Of a stretch of DNA of 64,000 bases, positions 42,985 to 51,439 are shown piece after piece. Source of the stretch: CAZXYS01 sp964645005 (lineage in GTDB: Bacteria; Bacteroidota; Ignavibacteria; Kapaibacteriales; UBA2268); contig CAZXYS010000009.1 of NCBI GenBank assembly GCA_964645005.1, forward strand, positions 48,221 through 112,220. The letters are read 5' to 3'. The position numbers were made by a program, and so were the translations under genes. A model generated the notes under the pieces. The model was not told where the DNA came from, searched no databases, and saw nothing but the letters and a program-made list of their open reading frames with translations. Position 1 is the first letter of the stretch; each line of letters starts with the position of its first letter.

Positions 42985-43929
42985 TTATCGCTTCCGCAGT
43001 ATCGCGTCTGTGAAATAATTGCGGCTGTCGAAGAAGAATTTCTCAACATGAAGCCCTGTTTTGTCAGCGAGCCTGCGGATACCGTCTATGTCATATTTTT
43101 GCGAGACTTCCATATAAATCGGTTCGCCTGCATTGAATTCGAAGCTGCTATCTATAGCATCAATTTTTACTATCTGCTCTGTTTTACTGACAAGACAGCT
43201 TTTTGCCTGCCCGGTCATTGGATCGTACATAGGGTAATGGTAGAATTGATCGAGATCGAAATCTCCCCTCAATTCTCGATTTATTCTGCTTAAAAGATTA
43301 AGATTAAATTCGGCTGTTATGCCTTTGCTGTCATTATAGGCATTCAATATTGTCACAGGGTCTTTCTTCAGGTCAAATCCCACCATAAGCAAATCCTCAG
43401 AGTGCATGTCATCAGCTATACGCTTTAAAAATCCAATAGCTTCAGCTTCAGGAAAATTACCTATATTCGAACCTAGAAATAGGATCACCTTTTTCGCAGC
43501 TTCGTATCTTAATTCATCAAGGAATTCGAAATATTCACGGGCAATGCCTAAGACTTTCAATTGAGGGATTTCCTCCATCAGTTTTCCAACTAAATAATCA
43601 ATGATATTTTTGGAAATATCGACGGGGATATAGGTAAAATCTGCCTGCCTGTCGATAAAATGCTTGAGCAGCAGTTTTGTTTTTGCACCGTCGCCGGCGC
43701 CGAGTTCGATAAGATTAAAATTTTCACGATGGCAGCGACAGATCTCAAGCAAGTTTTCCTTATCCTTGTCGAGAATTTCGAATTCACAGTCGGTCAGGTA
43801 GTATTCTTCCATGTCCATGATCTGCTGGAAGAGCCGGTCGCCTTTTTTATCATAAAAATATTTTGATGATAGATATTTGGGGCTTGAGCTAAGCCCGTCT
43901 TGAACATCTTCTGCGAAGGCTGCGTTCAT
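42985..43929 (-). CDS. egtD: L-histidine N-alpha-methyltransferase (ergothioneine biosynthesis EgtD)
   Basis: The 314-aa SAM-dependent methyltransferase trimethylates histidine to hercynine, the first ergothioneine step. Visible are LSSSPKYLSSKYFYDKKGDRLFQQI, EYYLTDCEFEIL, LIELGAGDGAKTKLLL for SAM binding and LFLGSNIGNFP. The C-terminal part has YDIDGIRRLADKTGLHVEKFF. Length fits the family. It is directly downstream of egtB on the same strand with a 105-bp gap that contains a perfect inverted repeat. Confidence 0.9.
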   Translation of the reverse strand: MNAAFAEDVQDGLSSSPKYLSSKYFYDKKGDRLFQQIMDMEEYYLTDCEFEILDKDKENLLEICRCHRENFNLIELGAGDGAKTKLLLKHFIDRQADFTYIPVDISKNIIDYLVGKLMEEIPQLKVLGIAREYFEFLDELRYEAAKKVILFLGSNIGNFPEAEAIGFLKRIADDMHSEDLLMVGFDLKKDPVTILNAYNDSKGITAEFNLNLLSRINRELRGDFDLDQFYHYPMYDPMTGQAKSCLVSKTEQIVKIDAIDSSFEFNAGEPIYMEVSQKYDIDGIRRLADKTGLHVEKFFFDSRNYFTDAILRKR

Positions 43930-43992
43930 TGCATATTATTTTGGTTAATGGTTTTAATTGATTTTTGTAGACGCTGGAGCATCTTGTATTGT

Positions 43993-44016
43993 GTTCCAAC
44001 GCTAGAGCGTTGGAAC
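43993..44016. repeat. Perfect inverted repeat between egtB and egtD
   Basis: GTTCCAACGCT/AGCGTTGGAAC with an AG loop, 11-bp arms. No T-run follows. It resembles widely dispersed GTTCCAACGCT-type elements and could act as an mRNA hairpin that uncouples egtD from egtB. Confidence 0.6.
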
Positions 44017-44034
44017 GAGGGACTCACTCTATAT

Positions 44035-45279
44035 TCATACATGTTCCGCCAGCCGGAGACCGGTGAACTGCCAGCGCTTTTCCGGCTGGAAGAAATTCCG
44101 GCAGCTGTAGCGGATGTGATCGCGGGGTGTTGCGCATGAGCCCCCGCGCAGCACCATCTGTCCGCTCATGAATTTGCCATTGTACTCGCCGAGAGCGCCT
44201 TTGTCCTGTTTATAGTATGGATAAGGCATATAAGCACTGCCCGTCCATTCCCAGACGTCGCCGTAGAACTGGACGGCAGTGCCGGTTCGCTGTACCGGAC
44301 GGTAGTTTTCGTTGTCCAGGAAATTTGTGTATTCACCCGGGGTTTCGTATTTCTTTGCGGCAGCTTCCCACTCTTCTTCTGTTGGAAGGCGTTTGCCGCG
44401 CCAGCGGGCAAAGGCTTCGGCTTCGTAATAGCTGACATGCGTTACCGGTTCATTTTCATTGATTTTTTCAAAACCATGAAGAGTGTATTGATGCCAGATG
44501 CCGTCAATCTTATGCCAGTGCAGCGGCGCCTTGATATTGTTTTGATTTATCCAGTCCCAGCCGTCGGACAGCCAGAAATGGAAATTCTCATAAGCGCCGG
44601 ATTCGATGAATTCCATAAATTCGCCGTTTGTGACAAGCCTGTCCATGATCCTGTAAGGATGAAGGTAAACCTTGTGTCTGCCGTGCTCGTTATCGTAAGA
44701 AAAGCCAGAGCCGCCCCAGCCGATCTCGTAAATACCTTCTTCCATTTGAAGATAGTTTTCGCTCAGTTCGACGGGGTTTTCCGTCCCGGGGAAATCTTCG
44801 GGAATATAAGACGGGAATAAAGGATTATTACCCAGAATATATTTAATATCTGTCATGAGCAGTTCCTGGTGCTGCTGCTCGTGGTTCAAGCCCAAAGTCA
44901 GCAAGAATTCCAATTCCTCGGAAAGTCCGTTTTCTATAAGTTCTTTCATTTCCTTATCTATGTATCTGCGGTATTCATAGACCTCTTCGACAGTCGGTCT
45001 GCTTAGATTGCCTCGGTTAGAGCGCAATATCTTCTCACCTTTGCTTTCGTAGTAGCTGTTAAAAAGGTAGTGATAATCGGGATTATAAGTATTGAAGGCG
45101 TTTTTGTAATTCTCAAGGATGAAAACTTCGAAAAACCATGAAGTATGACCCAGATGCCACTTTGGCGGGGATACATCCTCAATCGGTTGGACTACGTAAT
45201 CTTCGGTTTTGAGTGGTTTGCATAGCGATTCGGTTGTACTTCTTACTCGGGAATATGCTTCGTAAAGATTGCCATTCAT
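44035..45279 (-). CDS. egtB: EgtB-type iron-dependent sulfoxide synthase (ergothioneine biosynthesis)
   Basis: The 414-aa protein has the DinB-like N-domain and the FGE-sulfatase-like C-domain of EgtB. Iron ligands fit WHLGHTSWF and the HxxxH of NHEQQHQELL. The C-domain includes THVSYYEAEAFARWRGKRLPTEEEWEAAA, GDVWEWTGSAY, VLRGGSCATP and CRNFFQPEKRWQFTGLRLA. EgtB uses O2 to join a thiol donor (gamma-glutamylcysteine or cysteine) to hercynine, so the organism probably sees oxygen. The lyase (EgtE) and amidase (EgtC) are not next to it, which fits variants that use cysteine directly. Confidence 0.88.
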   Translation of the reverse strand: MNGNLYEAYSRVRSTTESLCKPLKTEDYVVQPIEDVSPPKWHLGHTSWFFEVFILENYKNAFNTYNPDYHYLFNSYYESKGEKILRSNRGNLSRPTVEEVYEYRRYIDKEMKELIENGLSEELEFLLTLGLNHEQQHQELLMTDIKYILGNNPLFPSYIPEDFPGTENPVELSENYLQMEEGIYEIGWGGSGFSYDNEHGRHKVYLHPYRIMDRLVTNGEFMEFIESGAYENFHFWLSDGWDWINQNNIKAPLHWHKIDGIWHQYTLHGFEKINENEPVTHVSYYEAEAFARWRGKRLPTEEEWEAAAKKYETPGEYTNFLDNENYRPVQRTGTAVQFYGDVWEWTGSAYMPYPYYKQDKGALGEYNGKFMSGQMVLRGGSCATPRDHIRYSCRNFFQPEKRWQFTGLRLAEHV

Positions 45280-45494
45280 AGAACTAATTATTTATTTTAC
45301 AAATTAATTAACCCAATTTTGGAAGAAATATGTACAGGGGTATTGTCATTATTCCATAACGATAGATAATTAAATTGATTATAATTTTCCTTAGTTTAGT
45401 GTGGTATTTTTTGGAGAAAAGTCTCTCCTTTTCTTAGCTAATATATATTTGAAAGAAGCTATTGGTTAATCCCGGAAAAATCATTATAAGAATT

Positions 45495-45596
45495 CCCTCA
45501 TCCCTAAATCCCTTCTCATAAAGAGAGAAGGGACTTTCAGTTTAAAAAGAAATTCTTCCACCCTTCTCCCGCCGAAAGAAGTGCTGGGGATGAGGG
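45495..45596. repeat. Nested inverted-repeat element (about 102 bp)
   Basis: Outer arms CCCTCATCCC / GGGGATGAGGG bound the element. A nested stem CCCTTCTC/GAGAAGGG lies at 45510–45532. This is a short, non-coding MITE- or REP-like element in the otherwise gene-free 45280–45708 region. It does not share arms with the GGGG-TGTCCC family. Confidence 0.6.
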
Positions 45597-45708
45597 GGAA
45601 CAAGAGATTGTTTATGTTCTAATGAAATAATTGGGTTAAATGAAACTTTCCCTCCATTTTACGAATTATAATTTGTAAATACTATAATCGTTTTTAACAA
45701 ATTCAAAT

Positions 45709-47829
45709 TTAATGTATCACAATTATTTGCTTCACTTTAACGCCGAAATAGCTTTTTAGCACTAATGAATAAACCCCCGACGGTAAATTTTGCGTATTTA
45801 TGCTAACTTCAAAAGGCAGCTCTTTCTCAGGCTTATAGAAAACCCTTCCCGTAATTGACTTCCCGTGCAAATTGTAAAGGTTCATAGTGTAATTCCCTTT
45901 ATCACCGCTTGTTACCGTAATTTTTAATTCTTCATCCACAGGATTTTGCAGAAGAGTATATTCCACTGGTTCCAAATACTCTAGTTGTGAAATTGACTGA
46001 CCGCAAATCCCGATAGCTTTTACTCTGCCGTTAATTTTTTTCACCTCAATATCCGAATTCTCCCATGTAAAATCAACTATCTCAAGGGCTGTGACACTGT
46101 CATTATTCGTATACAGAAAACCTTCGAACCTTGCCAGAGGAATTGTTTTCCCATTTATCAACGGGAGTTTACCTGATAGACTTAATTTCTGTACATTATT
46201 TTCGATTTCCTTTGAAATTAAGTCAGCCCCATACACATTTTCAATATGATAAACGGTCGGGTCAAGATGGATCTCGGTGTTATATTTCATGATGCGTTGA
46301 AAACCATCATTGCAGTTTATAGTATTGGTTAAACGAACCGTAAACTTTTCAGTGCCAATCAATCCGCTCGTATCAGGCAATCTGACTTCGGAACCACTAT
46401 AAACACTACTTCCTCTGATTTCAAATTTAACAACGGAATCACAGGGGGATATAATATTTATTGCAATTGAATCACTGTGAATCCCCTCCTTATTCGGCGA
46501 GAACTCCACTGGAAAGACAAGACTGTCTCCCCCCTTAAGCTTAATTGGGAAATTATAATTTTCCTTTAGCTGAAAGGCGCTGGCATTATTAGATATTCTA
46601 ATGCTGCCGATTTCCTGAGTCCACTCAGTAGTATTAGTCAAAACACATATAAAATCATCCCTGAACCCTGCGCAAACCTCTGCCATTTCATATTTGAATT
46701 TTGATCTTGTTTCTCTTACAACAATATTAATACTGTCGTACCCAACAGAGCATAATCCGGGATCATAGCCTTTTAGGTAATATTTGCTTGTCTTCGTAGG
46801 AGATACGGTTAACTGTCCGAAAGAAGAGATTTTTTTGCCTGATTCATCCCGCCATTGGTATTTGTCGGCGCCGTTAGCTTCCAGAGAAATTATTTCCCCC
46901 TTACAAATTGTATCTTTATAAGTATCTATCGATACATCAGGTTGCTCAGGACAAATGCCGCAGCTATCCGTACGATAATACAAGCCCATAGCTATCCAGG
47001 AATAGCAGTCTTGTTCGGTAGTTTCAGATCCGAAATCAGTCTTGATCGAAAAGGAATTTTGGTATTCCAATAATTGGGTCTCAATTAATTCGGAATTCCA
47101 GAAATTAACCTCTATTCTTTCGTCTATACCGTTAATTATCAGATTTTGATACTTACTTATTCGTTTTTGCAGATCGGAAATAACAGCAAATCCTTTGGCA
47201 TATATCGAATTATCACAGGCTTCGAAACCTGAAATCGTCTGAGAAGTATCCCAAACCATTTCTCCTGTCCGGGTAATTATTCCATCCTGTAAAATCAAGT
47301 GTCCTTCAAAATCCGCAGTTAAATCTCTATATATTATTAATATGGATATACCGTCAGTTTCCCAGTCTGTAGTACTGACTTGAAATGAGTAAGTTCCGTT
47401 GCCGGTGATGGCATCAGAAATATCTGCCCGATAGCTTCTCGTGCCGAGTTCGCCTAATTTTGTCCAGCATTTGTCGACTTCTTCCCCTATCAAATCAGCG
47501 GAAAATTTATTCGAAGATCCCGCGCCCCCATTAACTGTTATTTCCGATTCGGGTTCAGTTCCTTCTCTATATGAAACACTCCACCAGGCATAAGCTTTCC
47601 TGAATTCAAAGCATGAATCCGGAAACTCATTGATTGTAAATAAAACAGGCTGCGGGTTTGGCGCATGGTTTTTTGCCCTGCCCGTAATGCGTGTGCTTTT
47701 GTGTATAATCCTGAGACCGCATTCAGAGTTGTCATAAAAGCGGTTTTTCAATTGTGACAGAGCTGGTGAAATATTTATTATTAATAGAATTATAACAAAT
47801 ATTTCAATCTTTATTTTTCCGCAATACAT
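45709..47829 (-). CDS. Large secreted protein with type IX sorting domain (706 aa)
   Basis: A signal peptide (FVIILLIINISPALSQ) is followed by a Cys-containing N-terminal region. An Ig/PKD-like section follows (CPEQPDVSIDTYKDTICKGEIISLEANGADKYQWRDE). Next comes a choice-of-anchor-type beta domain (FPVEFSPNKEGIHSDSIAINI). The sorting domain starts near LEYLEPVEYTLLQNPVDEELKITV and ends VKQIIVIH. No catalytic motif is visible. It is likely an adhesin-like or structural surface protein. The repeated domains are typical of this group, so function cannot be assigned. Confidence 0.72.
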   Translation of the reverse strand: MYCGKIKIEIFVIILLIINISPALSQLKNRFYDNSECGLRIIHKSTRITGRAKNHAPNPQPVLFTINEFPDSCFEFRKAYAWWSVSYREGTEPESEITVNGGAGSSNKFSADLIGEEVDKCWTKLGELGTRSYRADISDAITGNGTYSFQVSTTDWETDGISILIIYRDLTADFEGHLILQDGIITRTGEMVWDTSQTISGFEACDNSIYAKGFAVISDLQKRISKYQNLIINGIDERIEVNFWNSELIETQLLEYQNSFSIKTDFGSETTEQDCYSWIAMGLYYRTDSCGICPEQPDVSIDTYKDTICKGEIISLEANGADKYQWRDESGKKISSFGQLTVSPTKTSKYYLKGYDPGLCSVGYDSINIVVRETRSKFKYEMAEVCAGFRDDFICVLTNTTEWTQEIGSIRISNNASAFQLKENYNFPIKLKGGDSLVFPVEFSPNKEGIHSDSIAINIISPCDSVVKFEIRGSSVYSGSEVRLPDTSGLIGTEKFTVRLTNTINCNDGFQRIMKYNTEIHLDPTVYHIENVYGADLISKEIENNVQKLSLSGKLPLINGKTIPLARFEGFLYTNNDSVTALEIVDFTWENSDIEVKKINGRVKAIGICGQSISQLEYLEPVEYTLLQNPVDEELKITVTSGDKGNYTMNLYNLHGKSITGRVFYKPEKELPFEVSINTQNLPSGVYSLVLKSYFGVKVKQIIVIH

Positions 47830-47981
47830 CAGCGGTTATATTATTACTTTAAAATATATCCTGAATACATGGCAAATATAATCAATAATGAACAAAACTA
47901 AAATTCAATCTTAATTCTCAATTCTTATCCCAAATTGATTAGAATTTGTTATTTTTACCTATTTTTAAAGGTAAGAGTATC

Positions 47982-50411
47982 ATGAAAGGAAAAAGTATTA
48001 ACTCAATTCTATTATTATCATTATTGATTTTATTGTCAGGCGGGGTTTTCGCTAATGGTGGGAAACTTGTTCACGGCAAGATCATCGATCAAAAGACGGG
48101 CGAAATAATAGCCGGAGCAACCATAAAGACAGTTAACGGCAAGCTCGGGACTTACAGTTCCCCGTCAGGTTATTTCAGGCTGCCGGTTCCTGAAGCTACC
48201 GACCGGATAAAAATTAAATCCCTCGGTTACATCAGTAAAACTGTAAATGTTCAAAAAGACACAATGCTGATCAAACTCGAACAATCACCGATACTGATGA
48301 AAAGCGTTGAAGTAACAGGAGATATTGAACCGGATGAAGTTGTCAGGCGCGCCATCGAACGCAAAGAAGAAAATATGGCTAAAATAAAAACACATACCGG
48401 AAAGTTATATTCAAAATTAGTCCTGGAATTAGGCGGACCCGTATTTGCAGACGCTGACTCCGATGAAGAATCCATCAGCATCGGCGGCACTATCGGAGAA
48501 AAGGCTCCCGAGAAATACAAAATGTTTCTCATGGAAACCTTTTCGAGGACATACAGAGATTTTGATAAAAATGTCAGTCATACTGAAATAATCAATCGGC
48601 GTCAGACCTCGAACATTGAGCCTCAGCAAAATATACTCGCTCTCGCAAATTTCAACAGCTTTTATCAAGACAGGATTAAACTACCCGGCACTGAGATCAT
48701 AACACCGCTCAGCGAGGATGCCTTCAGCTATTATAATTTTGACTTCAAAGGCAAAACCGCCATGGATAAGCGTTATGTTTACATTATTGACGTTCAGCCT
48801 TCCTCACCGGTATTCCCTGCTTTTTCCGGTGTAATGAAAATAATTGAAGGCACTTATGATCTAATTGAAATTGATGTTCGACCGAGCAAATCCACTGCAG
48901 TCTCTTTTATAGACAGCCTCCATTTTATCCAAAAATTCGATGAAATAAAAGAGAACATCTGGTACCCGAAATTCCTCGAAGTTAATGCTAAAGCTCGGGT
49001 TGATGTGATTAAAGGTATCATCAATGTAAACGCCGATCTCAAAGCAGCAAGCATTTACAGCGAGGTAGAGATAAACAAACCTTTACCGGATTCCATTTAT
49101 AAAAAGGAAATTCCCCGCATAACAGTATCAAAAAAAGCTGATTCTTTACAGGGCGAGTTTTGGGAGAAGAATTCCCTGCGCAGCATTACCGAGCGCGAGG
49201 AACAAATTTACAGGGAAGTTGACAGCCTCGTTGCTCTCGATACATCGGAAACAACGAGCAATGAATTTGATTTCAGCTATTTCCCATATATCGATTTCAA
49301 CAGGGTAAATTCGATTGGTTTAGGTTTGCTGATGAGTATAGATTATAAAAGCCTGAATTTAAATTCTGCCGGATTTTTCAGTTTCGGTCAGCAAGAACCT
49401 TTCGGCAATGCTGAGTTATCTTATACAGTTTTCAGCAAACGCAAAAGCAGACTTAAATTTAATGTTGGCATATTTTCCGGCATAGAATCCATTCCCTTTG
49501 ATGATGATTATCCGCGGTTAGCCAATGCGGGGGCGGCTGCTTTCCTTCACTATGATGCTTTCGATTATTTCAGGAAAGATGGTTTCTCAGCAGGTGTAGA
49601 TGCCTCTGTATTAGGCATTGGTCTGAAAGGAAAGGTCGAATTTTCCAATCATTTATCACTTAACAAAAAAACTGATATTTCAATCTTCCACGATAATTTG
49701 TGGCGAAGGAATCCCCAAATTGAGGAAGGTTATTATAATACATACACCCTTGGAATAAATGCCAATACAAACAGGACTTTCGGATGGGATTCAAGGTTCA
49801 GAGCAGATATTAATGTAAATATCCTTTACGGAGAGAACGAAGCTAAAGATTTTCAAAGCATTGAGGGAGACATCAAATTTAAAATACCCACTTTCTACAC
49901 CGGTTATTCACCACTTATGTTGGATTTGAAATTCGCCGGTGGATTGGCTGATAGGAATTTACCATTGCAGTATCAATCCCGGATGCCTTCCTGGATGTGG
50001 GGATTGAATCCCGGTGATAGATTTTATTCTTCTCCTCTTGGCTATTTCGCCGGACAGGAGTTCTATAACGGGCATCTGTCATATAATCTTACCGATATCT
50101 GGTGGAGAGCTATAGGACTGCCCTTATATGAAGGGAGAGGACTGGACCTCATTTTAGCCGGCTCGGCAGGCAAGTATTTCATGTTTGGCGAGTCTTTTAA
50201 TTATAGTAATACTTACGGTTTAATAAGCGGCACTTATTATAACGGGAAACCCGAATTTTATTCCGAAGTCGGTTTTGCTTTAGGCAGGATACCCATTTTC
50301 ATAAGTAATGTCATTTATCTTCGCTTTGATGCACGCTGGGGTATTGGTCCTCTGGGCAGCGGCAATTTCGGTTCTACAATTTCAATATCCGGACCATTAA
50401 GCGAATTATAA
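47982..50411 (+). CDS. DUF5686-like outer-membrane protein with carboxypeptidase-regulatory-like domain
   Basis: ATG 47982 is the likely start (signal SILLLSLLILLSGGVFANG); an earlier ATG at 47946 lacks that. The 809-aa protein has an N-terminal CarboxypepD-regulatory-like beta-sandwich (about 27–110: HGKIIDQKTGEIIAGATIKTV, YFRLPVPEATDRIKIKSLGY). DUF5686-type middle and C-terminal regions follow, ending in barrel-like strands and a terminal aromatic-type strand (GSTISISGPLSEL). These proteins are common in Bacteroidota outer membranes; their role is not settled. It is divergent from the 45709–47829 gene. Confidence 0.78.
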   Translation: MKGKSINSILLLSLLILLSGGVFANGGKLVHGKIIDQKTGEIIAGATIKTVNGKLGTYSSPSGYFRLPVPEATDRIKIKSLGYISKTVNVQKDTMLIKLEQSPILMKSVEVTGDIEPDEVVRRAIERKEENMAKIKTHTGKLYSKLVLELGGPVFADADSDEESISIGGTIGEKAPEKYKMFLMETFSRTYRDFDKNVSHTEIINRRQTSNIEPQQNILALANFNSFYQDRIKLPGTEIITPLSEDAFSYYNFDFKGKTAMDKRYVYIIDVQPSSPVFPAFSGVMKIIEGTYDLIEIDVRPSKSTAVSFIDSLHFIQKFDEIKENIWYPKFLEVNAKARVDVIKGIINVNADLKAASIYSEVEINKPLPDSIYKKEIPRITVSKKADSLQGEFWEKNSLRSITEREEQIYREVDSLVALDTSETTSNEFDFSYFPYIDFNRVNSIGLGLLMSIDYKSLNLNSAGFFSFGQQEPFGNAELSYTVFSKRKSRLKFNVGIFSGIESIPFDDDYPRLANAGAAAFLHYDAFDYFRKDGFSAGVDASVLGIGLKGKVEFSNHLSLNKKTDISIFHDNLWRRNPQIEEGYYNTYTLGINANTNRTFGWDSRFRADINVNILYGENEAKDFQSIEGDIKFKIPTFYTGYSPLMLDLKFAGGLADRNLPLQYQSRMPSWMWGLNPGDRFYSSPLGYFAGQEFYNGHLSYNLTDIWWRAIGLPLYEGRGLDLILAGSAGKYFMFGESFNYSNTYGLISGTYYNGKPEFYSEVGFALGRIPIFISNVIYLRFDARWGIGPLGSGNFGSTISISGPLSEL

Positions 50412-50462
50412 ATAGCAATGGACAAAACAATTGTTCTAATTTATTCATATAAAATACTTTAC

Positions 50463-50578
50463 GAGGTTGACTCAACAGGAATTTTGTCTTTGCTTCAACT
50501 TCTTTCAGGATGACATGGAGGTGTCGCACTGAGCGGAGTCGAAGTGTGACTAAATTTTCTTATTTTTGGGGCAGCCTC
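50463..50578. mobile_element. MITE-like element, copy B (about 116 bp)
   Basis: Arms GAGG(T/C)TG.C.CAA are inverted at the two ends. The right arm matches copy A (36789–36931) over about 30 nt. The interior contains a GTCGCACTGAGCGGAGTCGAAGTGTGA segment whose reverse complement recurs at about 53118–53146 in copy C. No coding capacity. Confidence 0.6.
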
Positions 50579-50602
50579 ATATTTAAGAGCTGCTAAAAAA
50601 TC

Positions 50603-50645
50603 AGCCGCGAGCCTGAGAAGGAGTGGTGACACGCGGCTTTTTCAT
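50603..50645 (+). terminator. Hairpin with T-run before the siroheme operon
   Basis: AGCCGCG pairs with CGCGGCT (50603–50609 with 50632–50638) over a 22-nt loop that carries CCTGAGAAGGAGTGGTGAC, followed by TTTTTC. It lies 190 bp after the stop at 50411 and 133 bp before the sirohydrochlorin gene. It could end the upstream transcript or attenuate the siroheme operon. The GAGAAGGAGT loop sequence is repeated just downstream (50657–50665), which hints at an alternative pairing. Confidence 0.5.
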
Positions 50646-50777
50646 TGTAATAAGGTTGAGAAGGAGTATATACATTTTTAATTACGGGAAGATTCAAAAA
50701 AAGTTACGTGTTGCAGTATTTTTTTTTATTTAATATATTTATCTTTATAATTTGTAAAAAATAATTAGAGGTTCGAC

Positions 50778-51425
50778 ATGGAAAACAAAGAAAAAGCATT
50801 TCTTCCGATCATGATCGATCTGCAAAAGTTCGGATGCCTTGTCATTGGCGGCGGCGAGGTAGCCTATAGAAAGACCCAGAACATTCTCGAATTCAACGGA
50901 ACAGCTACGGTCATTTCTCCTGAATTTGTACCTGAATTGCAGAACCTCATCGATTCAGGTAAGATTAAAGCCATCAAACGCAAGTATGAGCGAGGCGATG
51001 TTAATGATTTCGATATTATCTTCTGCGCTGCTGGAGATGAAGCGGCAGATAATATGGTAAAGCAGGATTCCGATATAGCTGGTAAACTCCTGAACGTTGC
51101 CGATGTTCCCGAACTCTGCAATTTCATCATGCCTGCCACAATTAAGCGCGGAGCTTTTATTTTAGCATTATCCTCGCAAGGTGAGGCGCCTTTCTACGTC
51201 AAGGAAAAAAGGCAGCAGATACAATCTATGATCTCGCCTATGATCGCGGATATAACAACAATAGCGGGCGTATTCCGTAGAAGACTCATGGACGACGAAC
51301 GGTTCGAGAATCCCGAACGAAGGTACGAATTGTTCCAGCAATTCCTGAAAGTACCGTGGGAGGAAATTCTCTACGAACATGGGCTGGACGGAGCGTATGA
51401 AAGAATGGAAGAATTATTTCAATAA
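50778..51425 (+). CDS. cysG-N: Precorrin-2 dehydrogenase / sirohydrochlorin ferrochelatase
   Basis: The 215-aa protein has the Met8/CysG N-terminal fold: LPIMIDLQKFGCLVIGGGEVAYRKTQNIL (NAD+-binding Rossmann GGGEVA), CAAGDEAADNMV, and NVADVPELCNFIMPATIKRG. It oxidises precorrin-2 to sirohydrochlorin and often inserts Fe2+ to give siroheme. The C-terminal 60 residues form the dimerisation region. It is 14 bp ahead of the CobA–HemD gene, so the two form a siroheme operon. GAGG at 50767–50770 serves as ribosome-binding site. Confidence 0.9.
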   Translation: MENKEKAFLPIMIDLQKFGCLVIGGGEVAYRKTQNILEFNGTATVISPEFVPELQNLIDSGKIKAIKRKYERGDVNDFDIIFCAAGDEAADNMVKQDSDIAGKLLNVADVPELCNFIMPATIKRGAFILALSSQGEAPFYVKEKRQQIQSMISPMIADITTIAGVFRRRLMDDERFENPERRYELFQQFLKVPWEEILYEHGLDGAYERMEELFQ

Positions 51426-51439
51426 TATACATTTAAATT

